Source of the DNA: Parapristionchus giblindavisi
Taxonomy: Eukaryota; Nematoda; Chromadorea; Rhabditida; Diplogasteridae
NCBI GenBank assembly: GCA_943737045.1
Contig: CALSFV010000028.1
Span: forward strand, 744,001 to 808,000
DNA: 64,000 bases
Direction of reading: 5' to 3'
Shown: positions 28,249-40,621 of the stretch, in pieces
How the letters are laid out: each line of letters begins with the position of its first letter
Position numbering within the stretch: the stretch's first letter is position 1
Notes under the pieces: generated by a model
Databases searched by the model: none
Told to the model about the DNA's origin: nothing
The model's input: the letters and a program-made list of their open reading frames with translations, nothing else
Translations under genes and position numbers: made by a program

Positions 28249-31200
28249 ATGTCAAACTGTAATCTTGTGTTGATTCCACAATGCCCAAAGTACAAAAGTA
28301 GCTTTCACTCTGATAAGACCAAAAGAATACCTGACATGAAAAATTTTCTGATAGACCCAGCGTGTCATATACCAAACGAAAGAGCAAAAAATTCTGAGTA
28401 TTTTGCACGTTCCCATGTTGAACAACGGCCACTTCAGCCGAATTAACACAATTGAATTATGCATTTTTGGCAATAAATAATTCGTGACACGTCAATGCTT
28501 TATCGAAACTTATCGTAGCATATACCACGTGAAAGAGCAAAAAATTCTGAATAATCTACACTTCAGTTCATGTCAAACTGTAATATTGTGTTGATTCCAC
28601 AATGCCCAAAGTACAAAAGTAGCTTTCACTCTGATAAGACCAAAAGAATACCTGACATGAAAAAATTTCTGCTAGACCCAGCGTGTCATATACCAAACGA
28701 AAGAGCAAAAAATTCTGAGTATTTTGCACGTTCCCATGTTGAACAACGGCCACTTCAGCCGAATTAACACAATTGAATTATGCATTTTTGGCAATAAAGA
28801 ATTCGTGACACGTCAATGCTTTATCGAAACTTATCGTAGCATATACCACGAGAAAGAGCAAAACATTCTGAATAATCTACACTTCAGTTCATGTCAAACT
28901 GTAATATTGTGTTGATTCCACAATGCCCAAAGTACAAAAGTAGCTTTCACTCTGATAAGACCAAAAGAATACCTGACATGAAAAATTTTCTGCTACACCC
29001 AGCGTGTCATATACCAAACGAAAGAGCAAAAAATTCTGAGTATTTTGCACGTTCCCATGTTGAACAACGGCCACTTCAGCCGAATTAACACAATTGAATT
29101 ATGCATTTTTGGCAATAAATAATTCGTGACACGTCAATGCTTTATCGAAACTTATCGTAGCATATACCACGTGAAAGAGCAAAAAATTCTGAATAATCTA
29201 CACTTCAGTTCATGTCAAACTGTAATATTGTGTTGATTCCACAATGCCCAAAGTACAAAAGTAGCTTTCACTCTGATAAGACCAAAAGAATACCTGACAT
29301 GAAAAAATTTCTGCTAGACCCAGCGTGTCATATACCAAACGAAAGAGCAAAAAATTCTGAGTATTTTGCACGTTCCCATGTTGAACAACGGCCACTTCAG
29401 CCGAATTAACACAATTGAATTATGCATTTTTGGCAATAAAGAATTCGTGACACGTCAATGCTTTATAGAAACTTATCGTAGCATATACCACGTGAAAGAG
29501 CAAAAAATTCTGAATAATCTACACTTCAGTTCATGTCAAACTGTAATATTGTGTTGATTCCACAATGCCAAAAGTACAAAAGTAGCTTTCACTCTGATAA
29601 GACCAAAAGAATACCTGACATGAAAAATTTTCTGCTAGACCCAGCGTGTCATATACCAAACGAAAGAGCAAAAAAATCTGAGTATTTTGCACCTCCCCAT
29701 GTTGAACAACGGCCACTTCAGCCGAATTAACATAATTGTCCTATGCATTTTTGGCATTAAAGAATTCGTGACACGTCAATGCTTCTCGAAACTTATCGTA
29801 GCATATACCACGTGAAAGAGCAAAAAATTCTGAATAATCTACACTTCAGTTCATGTCAAACTGTAATATTGTGTTGATTCCACAATGCCCAAAGTACAAA
29901 AGTAGCTTTCACTCTGATAAGACCAAAAGAATACCTGACATGAAAAATTTTCTGATAGACCCAGCGTGTCATATACCAAACGAAAGAGCAAAAAATTCTG
30001 AGTATTTTGCACGTTCCCATGTTGAACAACGGCCACTTCAGCCGAATTAACACAATTGAATTATGCATTTTTGGCAATAAATAATTCGTGACACGTCAAT
30101 GCTTTATCGAAACTTATCGTAGCATATACCACGTGAAAGAGCAAAAAATTCTGAATAATCTACACTTCAGTTCATGTCAAACTGTAATATTGTGTTGATT
30201 CCACAATGCCCAAAGTACAAAAGTAGCTTTCACTCTGATAAGACCAAAAGAATACCTGACATGAAAAATTTTCTGCTAGACGCAGCGTGTCATATACCAA
30301 ACGAAAGAGCAAAAAAATCTGAGTATTTTGCACCTCCCCATGTTGAACAACGGCCACTTCAGCCGAATTTACATAATTGTCCTATGCATTTTTGGCATTA
30401 AAGAATTCGTGACACGTCAATGCTTTATCGAAACTTATCGTAGCATATACCACGTGAAAGAGCAAAAAATTCTGAATAATCTACACTTCAGTTCATGTCA
30501 AACTGTAATCTTGTGTTGATTCCACAATGCCCAAAGTACAAAAGTAGCTTTCACTCTGATAAGACCAAAAGAATACCTGACATGAAAAATTTTCTGCTAG
30601 ACCCAGCGTGTCATATACCAAACGAAAGAGCAAAAAATTCTGAGTAGTTTGCACCTCCCCATGTTGAACAACGGCCACTTCAGCCGAATTAACATAATTG
30701 TCCTATGCATTTTTGGCATTAAAGAATTCGTGACACGTCAATGCTTTATCGAAACTTATCGTAGCATATACCACGTGAAAGAGCAAAAAATTCTGAATAA
30801 TCTACACTTCAGTTCATGTCAAACTGTAATCTTGTGTTGATTCCACAATGCCCAAAGTACAAAAGTAGCTTTCACTCTGATAAGACCAAAAGAATACCTG
30901 ACATGAAAAATTTTCTGCTAGACCCAGCGTGTCATATACCAAACGAAAGAGCAAAAAATTCTGAGTATTTTGCACCTCCCCATGTTGAACAACGGCCACT
31001 TCAGCCGAATTAACATAATTGTCCTATGCATTTTTGGCATTAAAGAATTCGTGACACGTCAATGCTTTATCGAAACTTATCGTAGCATATACCACGTGAA
31101 AGAGCAAAAAATTCTGAATAATCTACACTTCAGTTCATGTCAAACTGTAATCTTGTGTTGATTCCACAATGCCCAAAGTACAAAAGTAGCTTTCACTCTG

Positions 31201-32740
31201 ATAAGACCAAAAGAATACCTGACATGAAAAAATTTCTGCTAGACCCAGCGTGTCATATACCAAACGAAAGAGCAAAAAATTCTGAGTATTTTGCACGTTC
31301 CCATGTTGAACAACGGCCACTTCAGCCGAATTAACACAATTGAATTATGCATTTTTGGCAATAAAGAATTCGTGACACGTCAATGCTTTATAGAAACTTA
31401 TCGTAGCATATACCACGTGAAAGAGCAAAAAATTCTGAATAATCTACACTTCAGTTCATGTCAAACTGTAATATTGTGTTGATTCCACAATGCCAAAAGT
31501 ACAAAAGTAGCTTTCACTCTGATAAGACCAAAAGAATACCTGACATGAAAAAATTTCTGCTAGACCCAGCGTGTCATATACCAAACGAAAGAGCAAAAAA
31601 TTCTGAGTATTTTGCACGTTCCCATGTTGAACAACGGCCACTTCAGCCGAATTAACACAATTGAATTATGCATTTTTGGCAATAAAGAATTCGTGACACG
31701 TCAATGCTTTATAGAAACTTATCGTAGCATATACCACGTGAAAGAGCAAAAAATTCTGAATAATCTACACTTCAGTTCATGTCAAACTGTAATATTGTGT
31801 TGATTCCACAATGCCAAAAGTACAAAAGTAGCTTTCACTCTGATAAGAACAAAAGAATACCTGACATGAAAAATTTTCTGCTAGACCCAGCGTGTCATAT
31901 ACCAAACGAAAGAGCAAAAAAATCTGAGTATTTTGCACCTCCCCATGTTGAACAACGGCCACTTCAGCCGAATTAACATAATTGTCCTATGCATTTTTGG
32001 CATTAAAGAATTCGTGACACGTCAATGCTTTATCGAAACTTATCGTAGCATATACCACGTGAAAGAGCAAAAAATTCTGAATAATCTACACTTCAGTTCA
32101 TGTCAAACTGTAATATTGTGTTGATTCCACAATGCCCAAAGTACAAAAGTAGCTTTCACTCTGATAAGACCAAAAGAATACCTGACATGAAAAATTTTCT
32201 GATAGACCCAGCGTGTCATATACCAAACGAAAGAGCAAAAAATTCAGAGTTTTTGCACGTTCCCATGTTGAACAACGGCCACTTCAGCCGAATTAACACA
32301 ATTGAATTATGCATTTTTGGCAATAAATAATTCGTGACACGTCAATGCTTTATCGAAACTTATCGTAGCATATACCACGTGAAAGAGCAAAAAATTCTGA
32401 ATAATCTACACTTCAGTTCATGTCAAACTGTAATATTGTGTTGATTCCACAATGCCCAAAGTACAAAAGTAGCTTTCACTCTGATAAGACCAAAAGAATA
32501 CCTGACATGAAAAATTTTCTGCTAGGCGCAGCGTGTCATATACCAAACGAAAGAGCAAAAAAATCTGAGTATTTTGCACCTCCCCATGTTGAACAACGGC
32601 CACTTCAGCCGAATTTACATAATTGTCCTATGCATTTTTGGCATTAAAGAATTCGTGACACGTCAATGCTTTATCGAAACTTATCGTAGCATATACCACG
32701 TGAAAGAGCAAAAAATTCTGAATAATCTACACTTCAGTTC
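28249..32740 (+). repeat. Pure L tract: 14 consecutive 321-bp units
   Basis: Unit starts at 28249, 28570, 28891, 29212, 29533, 29853, 30174, 30495, 30816, 31137, 31458, 31779, 32100 and 32420, with the next at 32741. There is no S unit. Two units are 320 bp: one has GCTTCTCGAAAC at about 29784 and the other has TTCAGAGTTTTTGCACG at about 32245, each one base short. Several sub-variants alternate, such as ACACAATTGAATTATGC against ACATAATTGTCC and AATAAATAATTCG against AATAAAGAATTCG. A 642-bp dimer-like alternation is therefore visible in parts. This is the only long stretch in the window where the A-B dimer is fully retained. Confidence 0.93.
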
Positions 32741-35491
32741 ATGTCAAACTGTAATCTTGTGTTGATTCCACAATGCCCAAAGTACAAAAGTAGCTTTCAC
32801 TCTGATAAGACCAAAAGAATACCTGACATGAAAAATTTTCTGCTAGACCCAGCGTGTCATATACCAAACGAAAGAGCAAAAAAATCTGAATTATCTACAC
32901 TTCAGTTCATGTCAAACTGTAATATTGTGTTGATTCCACAATGCCCAAAGTACAAAAGTAGCTTTCACTCTGATAAGACCAAAAGAATACATGACATGAA
33001 AAATTTTCTGCTAGACCCAGCGTGTCATATACCAAACGAAAGAGCAAAAAATTATGAGTATTTTGCACGATTCCATGTTGAACAACGTCCACTTCAGCCG
33101 AATTAACACAATTGAATTATTAATTTTTGGCATTAAAGAATTCGTGACACGTCAATGCTTTATCGAAACTTATCGTAGCATATACCACGTGAAAGAGCAA
33201 AAAATTCTGAATAATCTACACTTCAGTTCATGTCAAACTGTAATCTTGTGTTGATTCCACAATGCCCAAAGTACAAAAGTAGCTTTCACTCTGATAAGAC
33301 CAAAAGAATACCTGACATGAAAAATTTTCTGCTAGACCCAGCGTGTCATATACCAAACGAAAGAGCAAAAAAATCTGAATTATCTACACTTCAGTTCATG
33401 TCAAACTGTAATATTGTGTTGATTCCACAATGCCCAAAGTACAAAAGTAGCTTTCACTCTGATAAGACCAAAAGAATACCTGACATGAAAAATTTTCTGC
33501 TAGACCCAGCGTGTCATATACCAAACGAAAGAGCAAAAAATTATGAGTATTTTGCACGTTCCCATGTTGAACAACGTCCACGTCAGCCGAATTAACACAA
33601 TTGAATTATTCATATTTGGCATTAAAGAATTCGTGACACGTCAATGCTTTATCGAAACTTATCGTAGCATATACCACGTGAAAGAGCAAAAAATTCTGAA
33701 TAATCTACACTTCAGTTCATGTCAAACTGTAATATTGTGTTGATTCCACAATGCCCAAAGTACAAAAGTAGCTTTCACTCTGATAAGACCAAAAGAATAC
33801 ATGACATGAAAAATTTTCTGCTAGACCCAGCGTGTCATATACCAAACGAAAGAGCAAAAAATTATGAGTATTTTGCACGATTCCATGTTGAACAACGTCC
33901 ACTTCAGCCGAATTAACACAATTGAATTATTAATTTTTGGCATTAAAGAATTCGTGACACGTCAATGCTTTATCGAAACTTATCGTAGCATATACCACGT
34001 GAAAGAGCAAAAAATTCTGAATAATCTACACTTCAGTTCATGTCAAACTGTAATCTTGTGTTGATTCCACAATGCCCAAAGTACAAAAGTAGCTTTCACT
34101 CTGATAAGACCAAAAGAATACCTGACATGAAAAATTTTCTGCTAGACCCAGCGTGTCATATACCAAACGAAAGAGCAAAAAAATCTGAATTATCTACACT
34201 TCAGTTCATGTCAAACTGTAATATTGTGTTGATTCCACAATGCCCAAAGTACAAAAGTAGCTTTCACTCTGATAAGACCAAAAGAATACCTGACATGAAA
34301 AATTTTCTGCTAGACCCAGCGTGTCATATACCAAACGAAAGAGCAAAAAATTATGAGTATTTTGCACGTTCCCATGTTGAACAACGTCCACGTCAGCCGA
34401 ATTAACACAATTGAATTATTCATATTTGGCATTAAAGAATTCGTGACACGTCAATGCTTTATCGAAACTTATCGTAGCATATACCACGTGAAAGAGCAAA
34501 AAATTCTGAATAATCTACACTTCAGTTCATGTCAAACTGTAATATTGTGTTGATTCCACAATGCCCAAAGTACAAAAGTAGCTTTCACTCTGATAAGACC
34601 AAAAGAATACATGACATGAAAAATTTTCTGCTAGACCCAGCGTGTCATATACCAAACGAAAGAGCAAAAAATTATGAGTATTTTGCACGATTCCATGTTG
34701 AACAACGTCCACTTCAGCCGAATTAACACAATTGAATTATTAATTTTTGGCATTAAAGAATTCGTGACACGTCAATGCTTTATCGAAACTTATCGTAGCA
34801 TATACCACGTGAAAGAGCAAAAAATTCTGAATAATCTACACTTCAGTTCATGTCAAACTGTAATCTTGTGTTGATTCCACAATGCCCAAAGTACAAAAGT
34901 AGCTTTCACTCTGATAAGACCAAAAGAATACCTGACATGAAAAATTTTCTGCTAGACCCAGCGTGTCATATACCAAACGAAAGAGCAAAAAATTATGAGT
35001 ATTTTGCACGTTCCCATGTTGAACAACGTCCACGTCAGCCGAATTAACACAATTGAATTATTCATATTTGGCATTAAAGAATTCGTGACACGTCAATGCT
35101 TTATCGAAACTTATCGTAGCATATACCACGTGAAAGAGCAAAAAATTCTGAATAATCTACACTTCAGTTCATGTCAAACTGTAATATTGTGTTGATTCCA
35201 CAATGCCCAAAGTACAAAAGTAGCTTTCACTCTGATAAGACCAAAAGAATACATGACATGAAAAAATTTCTGCTAGACCCAGCGTGTCATATACCAAACG
35301 AAAGAGCAAAAAATTATGAGTATTTTGCACGATTCCATGTTGAACAACGTCCACTTCAGCCGAATTAACACAATTGAATTATTAATTTTTGGCATTAAAG
35401 AATTCGTGACACGTCAATGCTTTATCGAAACTTATCGTAGCATATACCACGTGAAAGAGCAAAAAATTCTGAATAATCTACACTTCAGTTC

Positions 35492-35995
35492 ATGTCAAAC
35501 TGTAATCTTGTGTTGATTCCACAATGCCCAAAGTACAAAAGTAGCTTTCACTCTTATAAGACCAAAAGAATACCTGACATGAAAAATTTTCTGCTAGACC
35601 CAGCGTGTCATATACCACGTGAAAGAGCAAAAACTTCTGAATAATCTACACTTCAGTTCATGTCAAACTGTAATATTGTGTTGATTCCACAATGCCCAAA
35701 GTACAAAAGTAGCTTTCACTCTGATAAGACCAAAAGAATACCTGACATGAAAAATTTTCTACTAGACCCAGCGTGTCATATACCACGAGAAAGAGCAAAA
35801 AATTCTGAATAATCTACACTTCAGTTCATGTCAAACTGTAATATTGTGTTGATTCCACAATGCCCAAAGTACAAAAGTAGCTTTCACTCTGATAAGACCA
35901 AAAGAATACATGACATGAAAAATTTTCTGCTAGACCCAGCGTGTCATATACCAAACGAAAGAGCAAAAAAATCTGAATAATCTACACTTCAGTTC
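35492..35995 (+). repeat. Three S units in a row, two with B-type tails
   Basis: The S units at 35492 and 35660 end CATATACCACGTGAAAGAGC and CATATACCACGAGAAAGAGC. These tails belong to half B, while the sequence before them (CCCAGCGTGTCATATACC) belongs to half A. The switch occurs within the shared CATATACC..GAAAGAG motif. This is the expected product of recombination between the A and B tails of an L unit, with loss of 153 bp. The S at 35828 has the ordinary A tail. Confidence 0.85.
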
Positions 35996-36310
35996 ATGTC
36001 AAACTGTAATATTGTGTTGATTCCACAATGCCCAAAGTACAAAAGTAGCTCTGATAAGACCAAAAGAATACCTGACATGAAAAATTTTCTGCTAGACCCA
36101 GCGTGTCATATACCAAACGAAAGAGCAAAAAATTCTGAGTATTTTGCACGTTCCCATGTTGAACAACGTCCACTTCAGCCGAATTAACACAATTGAATTA
36201 TTCATTTTTGGCAATAAAGAATTCGTGACACGTCAATGCTTTATCGAAACTTATCGTAGCATATACCACGTGAAAGAGCAAAAAATTCTGAATAATCTAC
36301 ACTTCAGTTC
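35996..36310 (+). repeat. L unit with 6-bp deletion (315 bp), also at 37626-37940
   Basis: The normal AAAAGTAGCTTTCACTCTGA reads AAAAGTAGCTCTGA, a loss of six bases between two short CT-rich matches. The identical deletion occurs in the L unit at 37626, exactly 1630 bp downstream and in the same neighbourhood order. It therefore spread with a block duplication and did not arise twice. Confidence 0.88.
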
Positions 36311-39300
36311 ATGTCAAACTGTAATCTTGTGTTGATTCCACAATGCCCAAAGTACAAAAGTAGCTTTCACTCTAATAAGACCAAAAAGAATACCTGACAT
36401 GAAAAATTTTCTGCTAGACCCAGCGTGTCATATACCAAACGAAAGAGCAAAAAAATCTGAATTATCTACACTTCAGTTCATGTCAAACTGTAATATTGTG
36501 TTGATTCCACAATGCCCAAAGTACAAAAGTAGCTTTCACTCTGATAAGACCAAAAGAATACCTGACATGAAAAATTTTCTGCTTGACCCAGCGTGTCATA
36601 TACCAAACGAAAGAGCAAAAAATTATGAGTATTTTGCACGTTCCCATGTTGAACAACGTCCACTTCAGCCGAATTAACACAATTGAATTATTCATTTTTG
36701 GCATTAAAGAATTCGTGACACGTCAATGCTTTATCGAAACTTATCGTAGCATATACCACGTGAAAGAGCAAAAAATTCTGAATAATCTACACTTCAGTTC
36801 ATGTCAAACTGTAATCTTGTGTTGATTCCACAATGCCCAAAGTACAAAAGTAGCTTTCACTCTAATAAGACCAAAAGAATACCTGACATGAAAAATTTTC
36901 TGCTAGACCCAGCGTGTCATATACCAAACGAAAGAGCAAAAAAATCTGAATTATCTACACTTCAGTTCATGTCAAACTGTAATATTGTGTTGATTCCACA
37001 ATGCCCAAAGTACAAAAGTAGCTTTCACTCTGATAAGACCAAAAGAATACCTGGCATGAAAAATTTTCTGCTTGACCCAGCGTGTCATATACCAAACGAA
37101 AGAGCAAAAAATTATGAGTATTTTGCACGTTCCCATGTTGAACAACGTCCTCTTCAGCCGAATTAACACAATTGAATTATTCATTTTTGGCATTAAAGAA
37201 TTCGTGACACGTCAATGCTTTATCGAAACTTATCGTAGCATATACCACGTGAAAGAGCAAAAAATTCTGAATAATCTACACTTCAGTTCATGTCAAACTG
37301 TAATATTGTGTTGATTCCACAATGCCCAAAGTACAAAAGTAGCTTTCACTCTGATAAGACCAAAAGAATACATGACATGAAAAATTTTCTGCTAGACCCA
37401 GCGTGTCATATACCAAACGAAAGAGCAAAAAAATCTGAATAATCTACACTTCAGTTCATGTCAAACTGTAATATTGTGTTGATTCCACAATGCCCAAAGT
37501 ACAAAAGTAGCTTTCACTCTGATAAGACCAAAAGAATACATGACATGAAAAATTTTCTGCTAGACCCAGCGTGTCATATACCAAACGAAAGAGCAAAAAA
37601 ATCTGAATAATCTACACTTCAGTTCATGTCAAACTGTAATATTGTGTTGATTCCACAATGCCCAAAGTACAAAAGTAGCTCTGATAAGACCAAAAGAATA
37701 CCTGACATGAAAAATTTTCTGCTAGACCCAGCGTGTCATATACCAAACGAAAGAGCAAAAAATTCTGAGTATTTTGCACGTTCCCATGTTGAACAACGTC
37801 CACTTCAGCCGAATTAACACAATTGAATTATTCATTTTTGGCAATAAAGAATTCGTGACACGTCAATGCTTTATCGAAACTTATCGTAGCATATACCACG
37901 TGAAAGAGCAAAAAATTCTGAATAATCTACACTTCAGTTCATGTCAAACTGTAATCTTGTGTTGATTCCACAATGCCCAAAGTACAAAAGTAGCTTTCAC
38001 TCTAATAAGACCAAAAGAATACCTGACATGAAAAATTTTCTGCTAGACCCAGCGTGTCATATACCAAACGAAAGAGCAAAAAAATCTGAATTATCTACAC
38101 TTCAGTTCATGTCAAACTGTAATATTGTGTTGATTCCACAATGCCCAAAGTACAAAAGTAGCTTTCACTCTGATAAGACCAAAAGAATACCTGACATGAA
38201 AAATTTTCTGCTTGACCCAGCGTGTCATATACCAAACGAAAGAGCAAAAAATTATGAGTATTTTGCACGTTCCCATGTTGAACAACGTCCACTTCAGCCG
38301 AATTAACACAATTGAATTATTCATTTTTGGCATTAAAGAATTCGTGACACGTCAATGCTTTATCGAAACTTATCGTAGCATATACCACGTGAAAGAGCAA
38401 AAAATTCTGAATAATCTACACTTCAGTTCATGTCAAACTGTAATATTGTGTTGATTCCACAATGCCCAAAGTACAAAAGTAGCTTTCACTCTGATAAGAC
38501 CAAAAGAATACATGACATGAAAAATTTTCTGCTAGACCCAGCGTGTCATATACCAAACGAAAGAGCAAAAAAATCTGAATAATCTACACTTCAGTTCATG
38601 TCAAACTGTAATATTGTGTTGATTCCACAATGCCCAAAGTACAAAAGTAGCTTTCACTCTGATAAGACCAAAAGAATACCTGACATGAAAAATTCTCTGC
38701 TAGACCCAGCGTGTCATATACCAAACGAAAGAGCAAAAAAATCTGAGTATTTTGCACGTCCCCATGTTGAAAAACGGCCACTTCTGCCGAATTAACATAA
38801 TTGACCTATGCATTTTTGGCATTAAAGAATTCGTGACACGTCAATGCTTTATCGAAACGTATCGTAGCATATACCACGTGAAAGAGCAAAACATTCTGAA
38901 TAATCTACACTTCAGTTCATGTCAAACTGTAATCTTGTGTTGATTCCACAATGCCCAAAGTACAAAAATAGCTTTCACTCTGATAAGACCAAAAGAATAC
39001 CTGACATGAAAAATTTTCTGCTAGACCCAGCGTGTCATATACCAAACGAAAGAGCGAAAAATTCTGAGTATTTTGCACGTTCCCATGTTGAACAACGGCC
39101 ACTCAAGCCGAATTAACATAATTGCCCTATGCATTTTTGGCATTAAAGAATTCGTGACACGTCAATGCTTTATCGAAACTTATCGTAGCATATACCACGT
39201 GAAAGAGCAAAAAATTCTGAATAATCTACACTTCAGTTCATGTCAAACTGTAATCTTGTGTTGATTCCACAATGCCCAAAGTACAAAAGTAGCTTTCACT

Positions 39301-39510
39301 CTGATAAGACCAAAAGAATACCTGACATGAAAAATTTTCTGCTAAACCCAGCGTGTCATATACCAAACAAAAGAGCAAAAAATTCTGAGTATTTTGCACG
39401 TTCCCATGTTGAAGAACGGCCACTTCAGCCGAATTAACAAAATTGAATTATGCATTTTTGGCAATAAAGAATTCGTGACACGTCAATGCTTTATCGAAAA
39501 TTATCGTAGC

Positions 39511-39514
39511 ATAT
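39511..39514. repeat. Target-site duplication ATAT, left copy
   Basis: The satellite at the insertion point reads GTAGC-ATAT before the element and ATAT-ACCACG after it (second copy 43359-43362). Uninterrupted units read GTAGCATATACCACG with one ATAT. A 4-bp duplication is what retroviral-type integrases of the Ty3/gypsy or BEL/Pao groups commonly leave. Confidence 0.92.
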
Positions 39515-39900
39515 TGTTAGGGTGGGATACCCAGACCTACAGCCTCCCTATTGATCCTTGATCTTTTGATGTATTATGTGTTATTATGTCTCATTCTTGT
39601 AATTATATTATATTTGCATTTCATTGTCTAGGATTAGTATTATCATATTTAATTTGCATTGTGATTAGTCTTTCGTTCATTTCCATAATTGTATATTGAT
39701 GTCGTGTCTTTCGCTGTATTATTTTTAGTCTGGGACTCATGTTTTTGTAGAGTTAGGTTGTTTGAATCTTGTTCTTGTGTGTATTTTATTGTATTTTTGT
39801 GAGAGAGTGCATCTGAATAAACTACTCTTTTGTTCTTTAGTCTTTGGTCTTTTGTTTCACCTCAAGCGGAGAACTCCGGCGATAGTATCTTTAACGTACA
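39515..39900 (+). repeat. 5' LTR (386 bp)
   Basis: Begins TGTTAGGGTGGGATACCC and ends CTTTAACGTACA. I see no difference from the 3' LTR on reading both through. It should carry promoter and polyadenylation signals. An AATAAA lies at 39816-39821, about 80 bp before the LTR end. AT-rich stretches such as TTATATTATATTTGC near 39600 could serve as a TATA element, but this cannot be decided from sequence. The LTR is AT-rich with a GC-richer start and end. Confidence 0.95.
39816..39821 (+). promoter_or_regulatory. Polyadenylation signal AATAAA in the 5' LTR
   Basis: Canonical AATAAA at LTR position 302 in the context TCTGAATAAACTACTC, followed by T-rich sequence (CTCTTTTGTTCTTTAGTC). The matching copy in the 3' LTR, at 43274-43279, would be the one that terminates the element RNA. 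Confidence 0.6.
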
Positions 39901-39918
39901 TGGGGGCCGAACCGACCC
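39901..39918 (+). promoter_or_regulatory. Putative primer-binding site
   Basis: TGGGGGCCGAACCGACCC starts directly after the 5' LTR. TGG at this place is the expected complement of a tRNA CCA end, and TGGGGGC resembles the start of proline-tRNA primer sites. The rest does not clearly match a tRNA that I know, so the tRNA identity is open. Confidence 0.5.
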
Positions 39919-39986
39919 TTGAGTACTGATTCATAAGCGCCAAATTCTTTTGACAAAGAGAAAGTGGTTATCAGAGTGTAGTATTG

Positions 39987-40069
39987 CCGTGGCGGATACG
40001 GTATTGCGTTGTATTGAGACCGTGGCGGATACGGTATTGTGGTGTATTGAGACCGTGGCGGATACGGTA
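39987..40069 (+). repeat. 33-bp tandem repeat, three copies, in the element leader
   Basis: The core CCGTGGCGGATACGGTA occurs at 39987, 40020 and 40053, spaced exactly 33 bp. Between them lies TTG(C/T)G(T/G)TGTATTGAGA. The repeat lies in the untranslated leader between primer-binding site and gag, where retroelements keep packaging and dimerisation signals; such a role here is inference. No ATG-initiated ORF of note covers it on the sense strand. Confidence 0.85.
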
Positions 40070-40096
40070 GTGTGCAACGTTGATCATCGTTTCCTG

Positions 40097-40346
40097 CTAG
40101 TCTAACCAACTGAGCCGCTAAAGGACGATTGATCTGGTTCCCGTTTGGTTAACGTGGTTGTCGGTCAGTAACGTTGCTTATCATCGTTTCTGCTTCTAGT
40201 CTAACCAGCTAAGAAGATACAGGACGATTGATTGTGTGTACCCGTTTGGTGAACGTGGTTTGTGACCGTGGTATCGTTACCTGATACTAGCCTAACCAGC
40301 TAAGTGGATACAGGACGATTGATTGTGTGTACCCGTTTGGTGAACG
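40097..40346 (+). repeat. Imperfect 91-99 bp tandem repeat, three copies, in the element leader
   Basis: Each copy starts CTAG(T/C)CTAACCA, continues with AGGACGATTGAT and ends CCCGTTTGGT(T/G)AACG. Copies begin at 40097, 40196 and 40287. The second and third share CAGGACGATTGATTGTGTG and are closer to each other than to the first. Before the first two copies stands ATCATCGTTTC, and before the third the related GTATCGTTACC. It is another non-coding repeat of the leader, and its function is unknown. Confidence 0.8.
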
Positions 40347-40621
40347 AGGTTTGAGGTATTGAGACGTGGAGATCTCGAGACGTGGAGATCCTTGAGGTGT
40401 GAAGGTCTCGTGGTATTGTGGTGTTCAGACCTTAAGGTGCTAAGGTGTAGAGGTGTTAAGACCTTAACGTGTTGAGGTGTGGAGCTGTCGGGGTGTGTGA
40501 TTGTTAACCAAGTGTGGTGCGAAAGGGTGACGTTTCTCAAGTTATATCACATTGATTGACTCATTGGTGAATTCGTTGTTGATTGATCACTCGCGTTTAT
40601 TCGTGTTCGTATTGCCGTGAT
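40347..40621 (+). other. Rest of the retroelement leader, G/T-rich with short repeats
   Basis: GAGACGTGGAGATC occurs at 40361 and 40377 (16-bp period). Then follow several GGTGT-containing words around AGACCTTAAGGTG and AGACCTTAACGTG (40430-40480). I see no ORF starting with ATG that would compete with gag. This part ends at the first in-frame ATG of gag at 40622. Confidence 0.6.

Larger units (their letters stand above)
1..39514 (+). repeat. Satellite array, block I (L 321-bp and S 168-bp units)
   Basis: Head-to-tail tandem repeat in a single orientation. With the ATG of ATGTCAAACTG as unit start, the first full unit begins at 115 and 1-114 is the end of an S unit. From 115 to 28248 I count 62 L and 49 S units, which sums exactly to the length. 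Then come 14 L units (28249-32740) and 15 L plus 12 S units up to the retroelement, the last L being split by it. Units differ by scattered point changes only, so they are young or strongly homogenised. No host gene lies here. The short ORFs of 61-76 codons recur in every unit on both strands and are by-products of the repeat. Centromeric or heterochromatic function is possible but not shown. Confidence 0.97.
32741..39514 (+). repeat. Mixed L/S region left of the retroelement
   Basis: Fifteen L and twelve S units, with the last L (start 39240) interrupted at its base 275. An S-L-L block of 810 bp starts at 33230 and again at 34040. A 1630-bp block starting at 35828 recurs at 37458; it includes an L shortened by 6 bp, S units with CTCTAATAAGACC, and L units with GCTTGACCCAG. 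From 32889 onward many A starts read GAATTATCT instead of GAATAATCT, which removes a stop codon and opens ORFs across unit borders. B halves here have TTATTCAT or TTATTAAT instead of TTATGCAT. Confidence 0.88.

Noticed and set aside
113..39437. Hundreds of 61-76 codon ORFs on both strands in every satellite unit
   Set aside because: They recur at 321 and 168 bp with the repeat, overlap each other on opposite strands, contain no recognised domain, and are created or destroyed by unit variants. They are repeat by-products.
40583..40621. Upstream start of the gag-pro frame at 40583
   Set aside because: The codon at 40583 is TTG. In a eukaryotic element translation should begin at an ATG, and the first in frame is 40622.
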